Shown here: piece after piece, positions 7,220 to 15,672 of the stretch
Layout: each line of letters starts with the position of its first letter
Position numbering within the stretch: position 1 is the first letter of the stretch
Source: a virus
Reading direction: 5' to 3' (one strand)
Virus record (IMG/VR): IMGVR_UViG_3300020156_000023
Span: 1-64,000 of that record
Length of the DNA stretch: 64,000 bases
The notes under the pieces: model-generated
Seen by the model: only the letters and a program-made list of their open reading frames with translations
Databases searched by the model: none
Told to the model about the DNA's origin: nothing
Made by a program: the position numbers and the translations under genes

Positions 7220-8262
7220 ATCATATCACAGAATACTTCGAAGATAGCTCTGTATCTCAGTCACAGTTAAAACTGTTATTATCAGGTAGTCCAAGACTAT
7301 TTAATAATATAAGAGAACCTGAGTTATATTTTGAAGAAAAGAAACATTTCACTATAGGTTCTGCAGTAGATTGTTTACTTACTCAGAGTAATGAAGAGTT
7401 TAGAAGACAATATCATGTAACTGAATTAGAGAATAAACCTACTGATATCATGATGAGTATAATCAATAGAGTATTTGATAGCTTACCACCAGGTAGATAT
7501 CACCCTATTACTTCTATTGAGTATAAGCAGGCTATAATAGACTCAATACATGAACATGATTATAGGAGAACATGGAGTGATGATGTAAGATATTCTAAAG
7601 TTTGTGAGCACTATGAATATTGGGATGAATTAAGGAACTCTCAGGGTAAGATAATATTATCAAATGATGAATATTCCATAATATCTCAAATAGTTATGTC
7701 TCTCAGGACTTCTGAATATACTTCAGAATATTTCCAAGAAGGTAATGATATAGAAGTAATGTATCAGGTTCCTATTTATTGGGAGTATGATGGTGTAAGA
7801 TGTAAAGCTTTACTTGATATGGTTAGGATTGACCATAAAGCTAAGACAATACAACCTATTGATATTAAAACATTAGGAGATTATACAATTAATTTTCCTA
7901 AATCTGTAAGACAAAGAAGATATGATATTCAGGCAGCTTTTTACTCAGAAGCTTGTGTAACATTAAAAAATACCTTAAATTTGTGGGAGTATAAGATACT
8001 CCCATTTAAATTTCTGGTGGAATCTACTATAGAACCTGGAACACCTTTAGTATTTACCTGTGACTATGACTTGTACAAGACAGGTAGATATGGTAGTCCA
8101 GAGGTAGAGGTTTCAGGAGTTGTAATAAGGCAAGAGATTTTTGGTTTTGAGCATTTAATTAGATTGTATAAGTACCACCAGAGTAATGGATTTGAGAAAG
8201 ATAAAAGAGTTGTTGATAATAATCACCATTTCTTTATAAACTGGAATGGTATTATAAATTAA
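7213..8262 (+). CDS. RecB-like PD-(D/E)XK exonuclease
   Basis: A 349-residue protein. An early GSAVDCLL (about 49-56) is typical of the helix before the catalytic core in phage RecB/Cas4-like nucleases. The catalytic set is LLDMV (Asp202), PIDIKT (Asp217, Lys219) and YDIQAAFY (Gln240). Such enzymes resect DNA ends and often pair with annealing proteins, though none is recognised next to it. A zinc or Fe-S cysteine cluster is not evident. It overlaps the upstream resolvase-like gene. Confidence 0.8.
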   Translation: MVNHITEYFEDSSVSQSQLKLLLSGSPRLFNNIREPELYFEEKKHFTIGSAVDCLLTQSNEEFRRQYHVTELENKPTDIMMSIINRVFDSLPPGRYHPITSIEYKQAIIDSIHEHDYRRTWSDDVRYSKVCEHYEYWDELRNSQGKIILSNDEYSIISQIVMSLRTSEYTSEYFQEGNDIEVMYQVPIYWEYDGVRCKALLDMVRIDHKAKTIQPIDIKTLGDYTINFPKSVRQRRYDIQAAFYSEACVTLKNTLNLWEYKILPFKFLVESTIEPGTPLVFTCDYDLYKTGRYGSPEVEVSGVVIRQEIFGFEHLIRLYKYHQSNGFEKDKRVVDNNHHFFINWNGIIN

Positions 8263-8274
8263 AATTAAACTACT

Positions 8275-8916
8275 ATGCAAATACAAAGTGGGAAGTTGTA
8301 TGAGAATAGAACCTGGAAATATCTTTATCCTTGCTTAAAATACTATGGAACTGAACTGATAGATTACTTAGGAAACTTTTTCAAATTAGCCGTAGGAATA
8401 GGTGACTCTAATGTAACCACAGAAGGAAATTGTATTTTTATACTAATTGATACAAATATTAGACTTGTTACGGAAGGTGATGTAGCTTCTTATAAAAGAA
8501 GGTTCTCCAAATTTTTAGACTGGATAAAATATCAAGACTACTATGTTACTGATTATGTATTCACAGGACTTGATAGGACAGAGAAACATATGGTAGTATT
8601 AAAATTACCAGAAGTACACAATAATACATATCTATCTTTTATTAGGGGTAAGTATAGTGATATGTATAGTAAGGAAGATATAGATACTTATTTTAATATA
8701 TTACCTAATAAAGTAAATAATCCGAATGTAACAATAAGAAATGAAAGAGTAAAACAAGTAAAATCTATATTAAAAAAGGATAAGGAATTGGTTCCAGTGT
8801 TTGTTGAAAAAGTGAACAGAGAGTTCAGAACTACTGTAACAGTAGAAGATTTCAAAGATGCAGAATTGGATTTTCCAATTAATCTAAGTGAAGAGATATT
8901 TAATTATAAGGGTTGA
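8275..8916 (+). CDS. Unknown protein
   Basis: A 213-residue protein. It begins with a Tyr/Trp-rich segment, then alternating strands and helices; the C-terminal third is helical, ends with acidic residues, and has no cysteine motif. A terminator hairpin overlaps its stop codon, so it ends a transcription unit that starts upstream with the nucleases. I do not recognise the family. Confidence 0.7.
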   Translation: MQIQSGKLYENRTWKYLYPCLKYYGTELIDYLGNFFKLAVGIGDSNVTTEGNCIFILIDTNIRLVTEGDVASYKRRFSKFLDWIKYQDYYVTDYVFTGLDRTEKHMVVLKLPEVHNNTYLSFIRGKYSDMYSKEDIDTYFNILPNKVNNPNVTIRNERVKQVKSILKKDKELVPVFVEKVNREFRTTVTVEDFKDAELDFPINLSEEIFNYKG

Positions 8917-8936
8917 CAAAAAGTCAACCCTTTTTT
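8908..8936 (+). terminator. Rho-independent terminator overlapping a stop codon
   Basis: The perfect ten-base arms AAGGGTTGAC (8908-8917) and GTCAACCCTT (8923-8932) flank an A5 loop and run into T residues. The stem covers the TGA of the preceding gene and ends just before the ATG at 8940. Transcripts reading through would place this hairpin directly on the next gene's translation start region. Confidence 0.88.
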
Positions 8937-8939
8937 ATT

Positions 8940-9815
8940 ATGGAAGAAAAGGAAAAAGAAAAAGGACTAAGGTTTGACCAGGGTAAACTTAGATACGACC
9001 TTGTAAATACTTTTGCACATGAACAAATGGTAAGGGTATTAACGTATGGTGCAACTAAGTATTCCGATAGGAACTGGGAAAAGGGAATGGAATGGAGCAA
9101 AATTATAGGGCCTTTAAAAAGGCATATAGCTGCCATAGAGAAGGGAGAGGATTTTGATATAGACCCTACATGTCCAGAGTGTGCAGAAAGTACACAAGAG
9201 AAGTGGATATGTACTAAGCACTCAGGGTTATTACACGCTGCACACGTGGCTTGTAATGCACATTTCCTGACAGCTTACTATAAAATATTTCCTCAGGGAG
9301 ATGATAGACCTCATAGGTATTTAAATATGCCAAAGATAGGACTTGATATTGATGAGGTACTGTGTAACTGGATAGGACATTGGGCTGCTACTCAAGGTAT
9401 AGACCAACCTAAGTGTTGGCATTTTGATAGGGAACTATTAGACAAGTTTGAGAGAATGAAAGGAGAAGATAAGTTAGATGAATTCTATGCTAATCTACAA
9501 CCTTTAATAGGCCCTGAGGAATTGCCTTTTGAGCCTCATTGTTATATAACATCAAGACCTATAGATACTAAGATTACTGAGGAGTGGCTTGATAAACATG
9601 GATTTCCTGCAAGGCCTGTATACACTACAGCTGTAGGACAATCTAAAGTAAAGCTTGCTCAGGATGCTGGTGTAGAAATATTTGTAGATGACAACTATGA
9701 TAACTTTGTAGCTCTTAATAATGCAGGTATTTGTTGTTTCCTTATGGATGCACCTCATAATCAAAGGTATAATGTAGGTTATAAAAGAATCAAATCTTTA
9801 AAAGAATTGATATAA
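8940..9815 (+). CDS. Fusion: MazZ-like dATP/dGTP diphosphohydrolase plus HAD 5'-nucleotidase
   Basis: A 291-residue two-domain protein. Residues 9-125 match the dATP/dGTP diphosphohydrolase N-terminal family (RFDQGKLRYDL, then YGATKYSDRNWEKGM, then HIAAIEKGE and a His/Ala-rich helix). These are all-alpha nucleotide pyrophosphohydrolases that turn dNTP into dNMP. Residues 132-291 form a HAD phosphatase resembling 5'(3')-deoxyribonucleotidases: GLDIDEVLCNW (Asp136, Asp138), ITSRP, and VDDNYDN. Together they could take a dNTP to dNMP and then to the nucleoside. A four-Cys group (CPEC and a later Cys, about 79-91) may bind metal. I start at ATG 8940 because the longer TTG start (8913) would encode the terminator stem. 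Confidence 0.78.
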   Translation: MEEKEKEKGLRFDQGKLRYDLVNTFAHEQMVRVLTYGATKYSDRNWEKGMEWSKIIGPLKRHIAAIEKGEDFDIDPTCPECAESTQEKWICTKHSGLLHAAHVACNAHFLTAYYKIFPQGDDRPHRYLNMPKIGLDIDEVLCNWIGHWAATQGIDQPKCWHFDRELLDKFERMKGEDKLDEFYANLQPLIGPEELPFEPHCYITSRPIDTKITEEWLDKHGFPARPVYTTAVGQSKVKLAQDAGVEIFVDDNYDNFVALNNAGICCFLMDAPHNQRYNVGYKRIKSLKELI

Positions 9816-9840
9816 ACAAAGATTTTAAAAAAACAAATTT

Positions 9841-10017
9841 ATGAATTGGTTTTTACTACTTACCTTTGTAGGTGTAATACTCCTTGTAAGATTTATTGTC
9901 TTAGGGAAACCTAAGTTTGATTATGATAAAGAGAATAAAACTCTTTATCTATGGTACTCTATTGGCAGTAAATATACGAGAAGAGGTTACAGAACGTATG
10001 TAAAACTATCAATATAA
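9841..10017 (+). CDS. Small single-span membrane protein
   Basis: A 58-residue reading frame with ATG at 9841 and TAA at 10015-10017. The first 21 residues are a hydrophobic span (WFLLLTFVGVILLVRFIVL), followed by a basic, Tyr-rich cytoplasmic-type tail of about 37 residues. It fits the gap between the nucleotidase fusion and the ribonucleotide reductase, with only nine bases to the next start. Function unknown. Confidence 0.6.
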   Translation: MNWFLLLTFVGVILLVRFIVLGKPKFDYDKENKTLYLWYSIGSKYTRRGYRTYVKLSI

Positions 10018-10026
10018 TTAATTCAA

Positions 10027-12627
10027 ATGGGAAGTGAATTATTAGAGTATTTTAAAGGAGATGAATTAGCTGCAAATGTGTGGCTAAGTAAGTATGCTAT
10101 TGAAGGAGAAAAGACTCCTGATGATATGCATAAGAGATTGGCAAGAGAGTTTAGTAGGGTAGATGATAATTACCAAAGTTTAGAAGAAGGTACTAGTAAT
10201 CCTATTCAATGGAACAGCTTGTCTCATTATGGAAGACATAGAGACCATCTTACAGAAGATAGAATCTATGAGCTATTCAAAGATTTTAAATACATTATAC
10301 CTCAAGGGAGTATAATGTCACAGTTAGGAGCTCCAAGTATTGGAAGTTTATCTAATTGTTTCGTAATTGGGCAACCACAAGATTCTTATGGAGGAATATT
10401 CCAAAAAGATGAAGAGATGGCTCAACTTATGAAGAGAAGGGGAGGAGTTGGTATAGATTTATCTACACTAAGGTGTGAAGGTACCCCAACAACTAATGCT
10501 GCTAAATCCTCTACAGGACCTGTATCATTTATGCACAGATACTCACATACAACGAGAGAAGTAGCACAAGAAGGAAGAAGAGGAGCTCTTATGATATCTT
10601 TAGATGTAAGACATCCTGATGTATTAAAATTTACTAAGGTTAAAAGAGATTTATCACAGGTAACAGGAGCTAATATATCTATCAAGCTTAATGATGAATT
10701 CATGATAGCTGTAGAGAATAATGAGGATTACTGGTTAAGATTTCCTTGTACAGAGGAACTATGGTTTGCTTCAGATGCTAGAGTAATACCTTATAATGAG
10801 CTAATAACTCAGCAACAAGATGAAACAACTGTTCACTTTAAAAGGATTGAAGCTAAAGAGTTATGGGATGAGATTATCAAATCTGCACATGGAGTAGCTG
10901 AACCAGGACTTATGTTTTGGGATAGAATGGTTAATTACTCACCTGATGGAGTTTATCCTCAGTTTAGACAGGTAACTACTAATCCTTGTTCTGAGATAGG
11001 TATGCAAGCTTATGATGCATGTAGATTAATAGCATTGAATTATTTTTCATTTGTTAAAAATCCATTTACTAAAGATGCTTATTTTGATTTTGCAGAGTTC
11101 TATAAAGTGAACTACGAAGCAATGAGATTAAGTGATGACTTAATTGATTTGGAGATTGAACACATTGATAGAATACTTGATAAGATTGAGAATGACCCAG
11201 AATCTCCCGAAGTTAAAATGGTAGAATATGCTCTTTGGATGAAAATTAGAGAGACTGCTCAAGCTTCAAGAAGAACAGGATTAGGGTTTACAGCATTAGC
11301 TGATACTTTAGCTGCATTAGGTCTTAAATATGACTCAGATGAAGCTTTAGAAATGATTGATAGAATCATGGCTAAGAAGATGCAATCTGAATTAGATTGT
11401 AGTATTGATTTAGCTATACTTAGAGGTACATTTGAAGGATGGGATAATGAAGTTGAGTATGATTTATCTGTAGATACTCCTGGTAGGTTTAGTAAAGGTT
11501 ATGGTAGAAATGAATTCTATAGATTTTTACAGAGTCAGTTTGATGAGCAAGCAGAAAGAATGCAGAAATATGGTAGAAGAAATGTATCATGGAGTACTGT
11601 AGCACCTACTGGTACTGTAAGTTTAATGACTCAAACTACTTCAGGTATGGAACCTTTATTTATGCCATTCTATATGAGAAGGAAGAAGGTTAATCCTAAT
11701 GATGTTGGTATTGGAGCAAGAGTAGACTTTGTAGACCAGAACGGAGATACATGGCAAGAATTCCCTGTAATACATCCCAAGTTTAAACAGTGGATGAATA
11801 AGACATGGGATTATAATGAAGTTATGTTTGACCAACTAAGTAAGGAGAACTTACAAAGTGCATTTGAACAATCCCCTTGGTATGGTTCTACAGCAAATGA
11901 TATAGATTGGATTAAAAGAGTTGAGATACAAGCTATTATACAGAAGTATATAACACATTCTATTAGTTCCACTATTAATCTACCTAATGATGTTAAGGAA
12001 GAAGAAGTTTCAGAAATATACTTAGAGTCATGGAGAAAAGGTCTAAAAGGTATCACAGTATACAGAGATGGTTCAAGAAGTGGAGTTCTTGTAAGCTCAG
12101 AGGCTAAAGATAATGTAGAGATATTCCAATATCATGATGCACCTAAAAGGCCTAAAGAACTTGATGCAGAGTTATATGTAACTAATGCTAAAGGTTCTAA
12201 ATTCACTATTATAATAGGACTTATGGATGGTAAGCCTTATGAAGTATTTGGATATGATTATGCTCCTGAAGATGGTAAACCAAGGAAGGGAACTTTAGTT
12301 AAGAAGAAAAAAGGAACTTATGAATTTGTAAATGGAGATGGGCCTCATTCTATTTCAGGAGAAATGAGTGATGAACAAGCTGCTATTACAAGATTAGTTT
12401 CAACATCATTAAGGCATGGAGCTGATATTAAATTTATTGTAGAACAGTTAGGTAAGTGTGATGGAGATTTATTTTCATTCACTAAAGCCCTTGCAAGAAT
12501 ACTTAAGAAATACATTCCTGATGGAGCAAAAAGTACTGTTAAATGTAATGATTGTGGTTCAGAAAATGTTATCTTTGAGGAAGGATGTAACAAGTGTTTA
12601 GACTGTGGTTCAAGTAAATGTGGTTAA
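10027..12627 (+). CDS. nrdJ: Ribonucleotide reductase, adenosylcobalamin-dependent (class II)
   Basis: An 866-residue enzyme that would reduce ribonucleotides to deoxyribonucleotides. It carries SNCFVIG (Cys111, redox pair), GGVGIDLS, NPCSEIGMQ (Asn319, Cys321 as the thiyl site, Glu323) and APTGTVSLM. The C-terminal zinc-ribbon with paired cysteines (CNDCG, then CNKCLDCGSSKCG) is characteristic of NrdJ. No ATP-cone is apparent at the N-terminus. Because it needs B12 rather than a small subunit, one gene is enough and it works with or without oxygen, which suits a gut phage. No NrdB-like subunit gene is nearby. It leads the dNTP group with dUTPase downstream. Confidence 0.92.
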   Translation: MGSELLEYFKGDELAANVWLSKYAIEGEKTPDDMHKRLAREFSRVDDNYQSLEEGTSNPIQWNSLSHYGRHRDHLTEDRIYELFKDFKYIIPQGSIMSQLGAPSIGSLSNCFVIGQPQDSYGGIFQKDEEMAQLMKRRGGVGIDLSTLRCEGTPTTNAAKSSTGPVSFMHRYSHTTREVAQEGRRGALMISLDVRHPDVLKFTKVKRDLSQVTGANISIKLNDEFMIAVENNEDYWLRFPCTEELWFASDARVIPYNELITQQQDETTVHFKRIEAKELWDEIIKSAHGVAEPGLMFWDRMVNYSPDGVYPQFRQVTTNPCSEIGMQAYDACRLIALNYFSFVKNPFTKDAYFDFAEFYKVNYEAMRLSDDLIDLEIEHIDRILDKIENDPESPEVKMVEYALWMKIRETAQASRRTGLGFTALADTLAALGLKYDSDEALEMIDRIMAKKMQSELDCSIDLAILRGTFEGWDNEVEYDLSVDTPGRFSKGYGRNEFYRFLQSQFDEQAERMQKYGRRNVSWSTVAPTGTVSLMTQTTSGMEPLFMPFYMRRKKVNPNDVGIGARVDFVDQNGDTWQEFPVIHPKFKQWMNKTWDYNEVMFDQLSKENLQSAFEQSPWYGSTANDIDWIKRVEIQAIIQKYITHSISSTINLPNDVKEEEVSEIYLESWRKGLKGITVYRDGSRSGVLVSSEAKDNVEIFQYHDAPKRPKELDAELYVTNAKGSKFTIIIGLMDGKPYEVFGYDYAPEDGKPRKGTLVKKKKGTYEFVNGDGPHSISGEMSDEQAAITRLVSTSLRHGADIKFIVEQLGKCDGDLFSFTKALARILKKYIPDGAKSTVKCNDCGSENVIFEEGCNKCLDCGSSKCG

Positions 12628-12649
12628 TGATGAGAATATATAAATACAT

Positions 12650-12678
12650 GGGAGTAGGCTGTTGGGTCTACTCCCTTT
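12650..12678 (+). terminator. Hairpin between nrdJ and dut, weak terminator candidate
   Basis: The eight-base arms GGGAGTAG (12650-12657) and CTACTCCC (12668-12675) enclose a ten-base loop, followed only by TTTACTT. The T tract is short, so it may attenuate rather than stop transcription, or stabilise the nrdJ message end. It is the only structured element in this 66-base gap. Confidence 0.5.
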
Positions 12679-12693
12679 ACTTAAAAGAAGGAT

Positions 12694-13203
12694 ATGAAAG
12701 TAAGGATAAAGAAATTAAATGAATCTGCTATAATTCCACAATATGCTAAACCTGGAGATGCAGGTTTAGATTTAGTTGCTACTTCTTATAAATATGAGAA
12801 TGGTAATTTTGTATATGGAACTGGATTAGCAGTAGAGATACCAGAAGGTTATGTAGGATTGGTATTTCCAAGAAGTAGTATATCTAGTAGACCTATGAGT
12901 CTATCTAATTCTGTAGGTGTAATAGACTCAGGATATAGAGGAGAAATAATGCTTAAGTTTGACTCATCTCATGATTATTATCTTATAGATGGTATGCCTA
13001 AATATCATGGTGTATATGAGGAAGTTGAGGAAGGAGCTCCTTTAGAGATTTATAAAGTAGGAGATAAAATAGCACAACTAATAATCATACCTTATCCTAA
13101 AGTAGAGTTTGAAGAAGTTGAAGAACTATCTGAAACTGAAAGAGGAGTAGGAGGATTTGGAAGTACGGGTGGTCAATTTGACCATCTGAAGATTTACAAA
13201 TAA
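12694..13203 (+). CDS. dut: dUTP diphosphatase (dUTPase)
   Basis: A 169-residue trimeric-type dUTPase, converting dUTP to dUMP and pyrophosphate. All five family motifs are seen: PGDAGLDL (20-27), PRSSIS (59-64), GVIDSGYRGEIML (75-87, with Asp78 and Tyr81), YKVGDKIAQLII (120-131), and RGVGGFGSTGG (150-160). An extra segment of about 20 residues between motifs 3 and 4 (HDYYLIDG and following) makes it longer than bacterial forms. It follows nrdJ and, with the UDG gene, guards against uracil in DNA. A strong terminator follows. Confidence 0.95.
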   Translation: MKVRIKKLNESAIIPQYAKPGDAGLDLVATSYKYENGNFVYGTGLAVEIPEGYVGLVFPRSSISSRPMSLSNSVGVIDSGYRGEIMLKFDSSHDYYLIDGMPKYHGVYEEVEEGAPLEIYKVGDKIAQLIIIPYPKVEFEEVEELSETERGVGGFGSTGGQFDHLKIYK

Positions 13204-13209
13204 TAATAG

Positions 13210-13235
13210 GGGGAAGTTTTACTTCCCCTTAATTT
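13210..13235 (+). terminator. Rho-independent terminator after dut
   Basis: GGGGAAGT (13210-13217), a TTT loop and ACTTCCCC (13221-13228) are followed by TTAATTTTA. It directly follows the dUTPase stop codon and closes the nrdJ-dut unit. Confidence 0.85.
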
Positions 13236-13256
13236 TAATAATTAATAAAAAATGCG

Positions 13257-14015
13257 ATGAGTGAAGACTTTTTAATTAGAAGAAAGAAGACATGGAAAGA
13301 ACATCTATTCTTCTGGGGAGCTATAGTGCTAGTACTATTATTAGCAATAAGTATAGCTTTAAATGTAAAGAGAGCTGATACAATTAATGAGCAGCAAGGT
13401 CTTATTGAAGCTCTTAATGATACAGTATTTGTGTGGAAAGATAAGCAAGGAAGAACTCATGCTAAGATAACTACTATACAGACAGCTAAGACTGGTACTT
13501 TTACTGATATTAATAGTAGTAACCCTGAAATAAAGGAATTACAAGAGTTAGTAGAGAAGTACAAAAGTGAACTTAAGAATAGAGGTACAGCCACTATATT
13601 CAAGAGTGTAACAGTATATGATACTATTAAAGTAGTTGACAATTCAGCAATTATCAAAGATGCAGTAGAAGGAAAACCTTTTGTACTCAGAGATAGTATT
13701 GATAATAAATGGATAACAGCAAAATGGGGGTTCACTGATAATACAAGTGAATTTAGTTTAGAAACAAGAGACCAGTATTCAGTTATTATAGGAGAAGAGT
13801 CACAAGGTTGGTTTAAATCCAAGAAACCTTTTGCTGAGGTTATATCAGAAAATCCTTATAATGAATTAAAATCTGTTAGGGCTTATCAAGTTGTAATACC
13901 TAAGAAAAGGATACAAATTAGACCTGGTCTTTACGCAGGTTATGGAGGTACATTAATAGAAGGAGTGGTAAAAACAGGTGTACAAATAGGTGGAGGAATA
14001 ATTATAACTTATTAA
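13257..14015 (+). CDS. Membrane-anchored protein, spanin-like candidate
   Basis: A 252-residue protein with a short basic N-terminus, one strong membrane span (about residues 18-37, FFWGAIVLVLLLAISIAL), and then a long extracytoplasmic part. The outer part has a helical stretch, a beta-rich middle, and a glycine-rich beta end (PGLYAGYGG, then GVQIGGGIIITY). Similar anchored proteins occur in many Bacteroides phages, where a role in envelope disruption (spanin) or in entry exclusion can be imagined; neither is shown by the sequence. ATG 13257 is chosen since ATG 13252 is followed at once by a stop. Confidence 0.65.
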   Translation: MSEDFLIRRKKTWKEHLFFWGAIVLVLLLAISIALNVKRADTINEQQGLIEALNDTVFVWKDKQGRTHAKITTIQTAKTGTFTDINSSNPEIKELQELVEKYKSELKNRGTATIFKSVTVYDTIKVVDNSAIIKDAVEGKPFVLRDSIDNKWITAKWGFTDNTSEFSLETRDQYSVIIGEESQGWFKSKKPFAEVISENPYNELKSVRAYQVVIPKKRIQIRPGLYAGYGGTLIEGVVKTGVQIGGGIIITY

Positions 14016-14016
14016 T

Positions 14017-14595
14017 ATGAAGAATAGGATAGTATCTAGGAATAAAGAAGAATTTGACTTGGTGTTAATAGTTTTAGAAAATGAAGGGTGGAGATGGTAC
14101 TCAGGAGACTTACCAACTGAACTAGGGGATGGATACTGGAACACAGGTAAAGACAGTATTACTTTAAATAGTAATAAAAAAATTACCTTGGCCTCTCTAC
14201 CAAGTTCTAGCTATAATAATATTGAGGCACAAACATTTTTAAGAAGTTATTTAGAAACACCTAATCTTGAGGTCTTTATACCAATACCAAAAGAAGAGGA
14301 ACCTAAGGGAAAGATGATGGATGTACTTGAGTTTGTTCACACTATAGACCCTAACTTTTTAGGTAAGTGGAACATGTATGAACAAGTTATGAAAGGAGAC
14401 CCTCAAGATTTAGTAGGTAAATTTATACATGTACTTCCAGAAAGTAAAGCTCCTTTTATTCCTAAAGGGAAGTATGAAATAATGGGAGTGCATAATAATC
14501 AACTTGTTACTGACAGGGGTTATACACTAAAATATTCTAACTTGTATGAAAATGCTGTATTAAGTGAATATTATAATGAAATAAAAAAAATATGA
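14017..14595 (+). CDS. Unknown protein
   Basis: A 192-residue protein. The N-terminal half (about 1-90) resembles small alpha/beta phage domains, with Trp-Arg-Trp-Tyr near residue 26. A Pro/Glu linker (PIPKEEEPKG) leads to a second half with an SH3-like look (GKFIHVLPES...GKYEIMGV). No catalytic motif is seen. It overlaps the PRPP-synthetase-like gene by four bases (ATGA), so the two are coupled. Confidence 0.65.
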   Translation: MKNRIVSRNKEEFDLVLIVLENEGWRWYSGDLPTELGDGYWNTGKDSITLNSNKKITLASLPSSSYNNIEAQTFLRSYLETPNLEVFIPIPKEEEPKGKMMDVLEFVHTIDPNFLGKWNMYEQVMKGDPQDLVGKFIHVLPESKAPFIPKGKYEIMGVHNNQLVTDRGYTLKYSNLYENAVLSEYYNEIKKI

Positions 14596-15443
14596 TAATA
14601 GATTTTGATATTAGAAGTGGTTTCGGAGATTTTGAACATTATAAGATGTCTAAGTTTCCTGATGGTTCAATTAAATTTCAATTAAAGGTAGTTTATGATG
14701 ACTCAGATTGGGATGATTATTACATTGAAGGAGTAAATATTATTACTACTCTGAGAAACTCAGATGATATACTAGCTTTAGGATTGGTAGCTCAACAACT
14801 TAATTATAGTTATGGATTACCTATAGACTGTTACATTACTTATATGATGTACCAACAAGATGATAGGAGATTCTCAGAAACTGAAAGTTTTGGATTACAA
14901 TTCTTAGCAGATATACTTAATACATATCCTATCAGGACTTACACAGTATTTCATCCACATAGTGATAAAGTAGAACTTATAAGAGATATTAAGATAATAG
15001 ATAACACTTCCTTTGTAAAAGATGTTACTTGGAAACTTAAGCATAGTAGACCTTCTATTGTTCCTTTAGTATGGATTATACCAGATTCAGGGGCATTTAA
15101 AACTCAATTCAAACAAATAGAGAAACTTAATCATAGGGATTTTATTACATGTATGAAATCAAGAGACCATGAAACTGGAGAGATTACTACAGTAGTTAAT
15201 ACAGATGATTTAGAAGGTAAGGATTGTTTTATTGTAGATGATATTTGCTTAGGTGGAGCAACCTTTATAGGTATTGCTGAGGAGTTAAAGAAAAAGAATT
15301 GTGGTAAATTGTATCTTATTGTATCTCATGGAGTATTCAATAAAGGTATAGAGCATTTACTTGAATATTTTGATGTAATTCACACTACGGATAGTATTTG
15401 TACTTTACCTCAATCTGATAGATTAAAGATACACAACTTATGA
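14592..15443 (+). CDS. Ribose-phosphate pyrophosphokinase (Prs)-like; NARP1 Adps candidate
   Basis: A 283-residue protein of the PRPP-synthetase type. A segment (about 95-115) matches the Prs pattern of an aromatic/Met run, paired Asp-Arg and then an ES motif (ITYMMYQQDDRR, SETESFG). Next come FHPHSD and the ribose-phosphate loop VDDICLGGATF (Asp216-Phe225). Classical function is making PRPP from ribose-5-phosphate and ATP. In the phage NARP1 pathway a Prs homologue (Adps) instead pyrophosphorylates ADP-ribose for a NAMPT homologue (Namat) that rebuilds NAD+. A NAMPT-like gene lies 3.8 kb downstream, so either substrate is plausible here. Sequence alone does not separate them. Confidence 0.8.
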   Translation: MIIDFDIRSGFGDFEHYKMSKFPDGSIKFQLKVVYDDSDWDDYYIEGVNIITTLRNSDDILALGLVAQQLNYSYGLPIDCYITYMMYQQDDRRFSETESFGLQFLADILNTYPIRTYTVFHPHSDKVELIRDIKIIDNTSFVKDVTWKLKHSRPSIVPLVWIIPDSGAFKTQFKQIEKLNHRDFITCMKSRDHETGEITTVVNTDDLEGKDCFIVDDICLGGATFIGIAEELKKKNCGKLYLIVSHGVFNKGIEHLLEYFDVIHTTDSICTLPQSDRLKIHNL

Positions 15444-15619
15444 AAGAGTATAGGAAACTAATGCAAGAAGTTTCTAAGGATAAAAGATTTGAGCTCATTA
15501 AGACTACTAATAAACCCACTGTAAAGCTGGTACACATAGAGTCTAGTGAGCTTTATTCTATACATCCAGGAGATAATGCAGTAAGGCCATTAAGAAATTG
15601 GATAAGAAAATTTGATTAA
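15440..15619 (+). CDS. Small basic protein, unknown
   Basis: A 59-residue frame starting at ATG 15440, overlapping the Prs-like stop (ATGA), with TAA at 15617-15619. It has a helical N-terminus, two short strands (VKLVHI, ELYSIHP) and a basic helix at the end. The size and strand-His-strand layout recall HicA-like small domains, but the key residues are not convincing. Function is unknown. It ends just before the promoter of the homing endonuclease gene. Confidence 0.5.
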   Translation: MKEYRKLMQEVSKDKRFELIKTTNKPTVKLVHIESSELYSIHPGDNAVRPLRNWIRKFD

Positions 15620-15646
15620 GTTATAGGAATATATCATGGAATTTGT

Positions 15647-15654
15647 TATCTTTG
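15647..15654 (+). promoter_or_regulatory. Bacteroides-type -7 promoter element (TATCTTTG)
   Basis: TATCTTTG matches the TAnnTTTG -7 consensus used by the Bacteroides primary sigma factor. It is 18 bases upstream of the ATG at 15673. A clear TTTG -33 element at the usual distance is not seen. The same octamer lies before two minus-strand genes, which supports a real promoter here, serving the homing endonuclease and genes downstream. Confidence 0.6.
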
Positions 15655-15672
15655 TAGTCTAATTTTTAGATT

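Noticed and set aside
8913-8940. TTG start for the nucleotidase fusion, adding nine residues
   Set aside because: Those codons lie in the terminator stem and encode residues unlike the family N-terminus; ATG 8940 fits.
8940-9815. 2-aminoadenine (Z) genome because of the MazZ-like domain
   Set aside because: No PurZ or Z-type DNA polymerase gene is in this window; kept only as something to check in the rest of the genome.
9861-9868. TACCTTTG inside the small membrane protein gene as a promoter for nrdJ
   Set aside because: Encodes part of the membrane span and is about 160 bases from the nrdJ start; weak.
12627-12722. 31-residue frame between nrdJ and dut
   Set aside because: Too short, overlaps dut and runs through the hairpin; no independent support.
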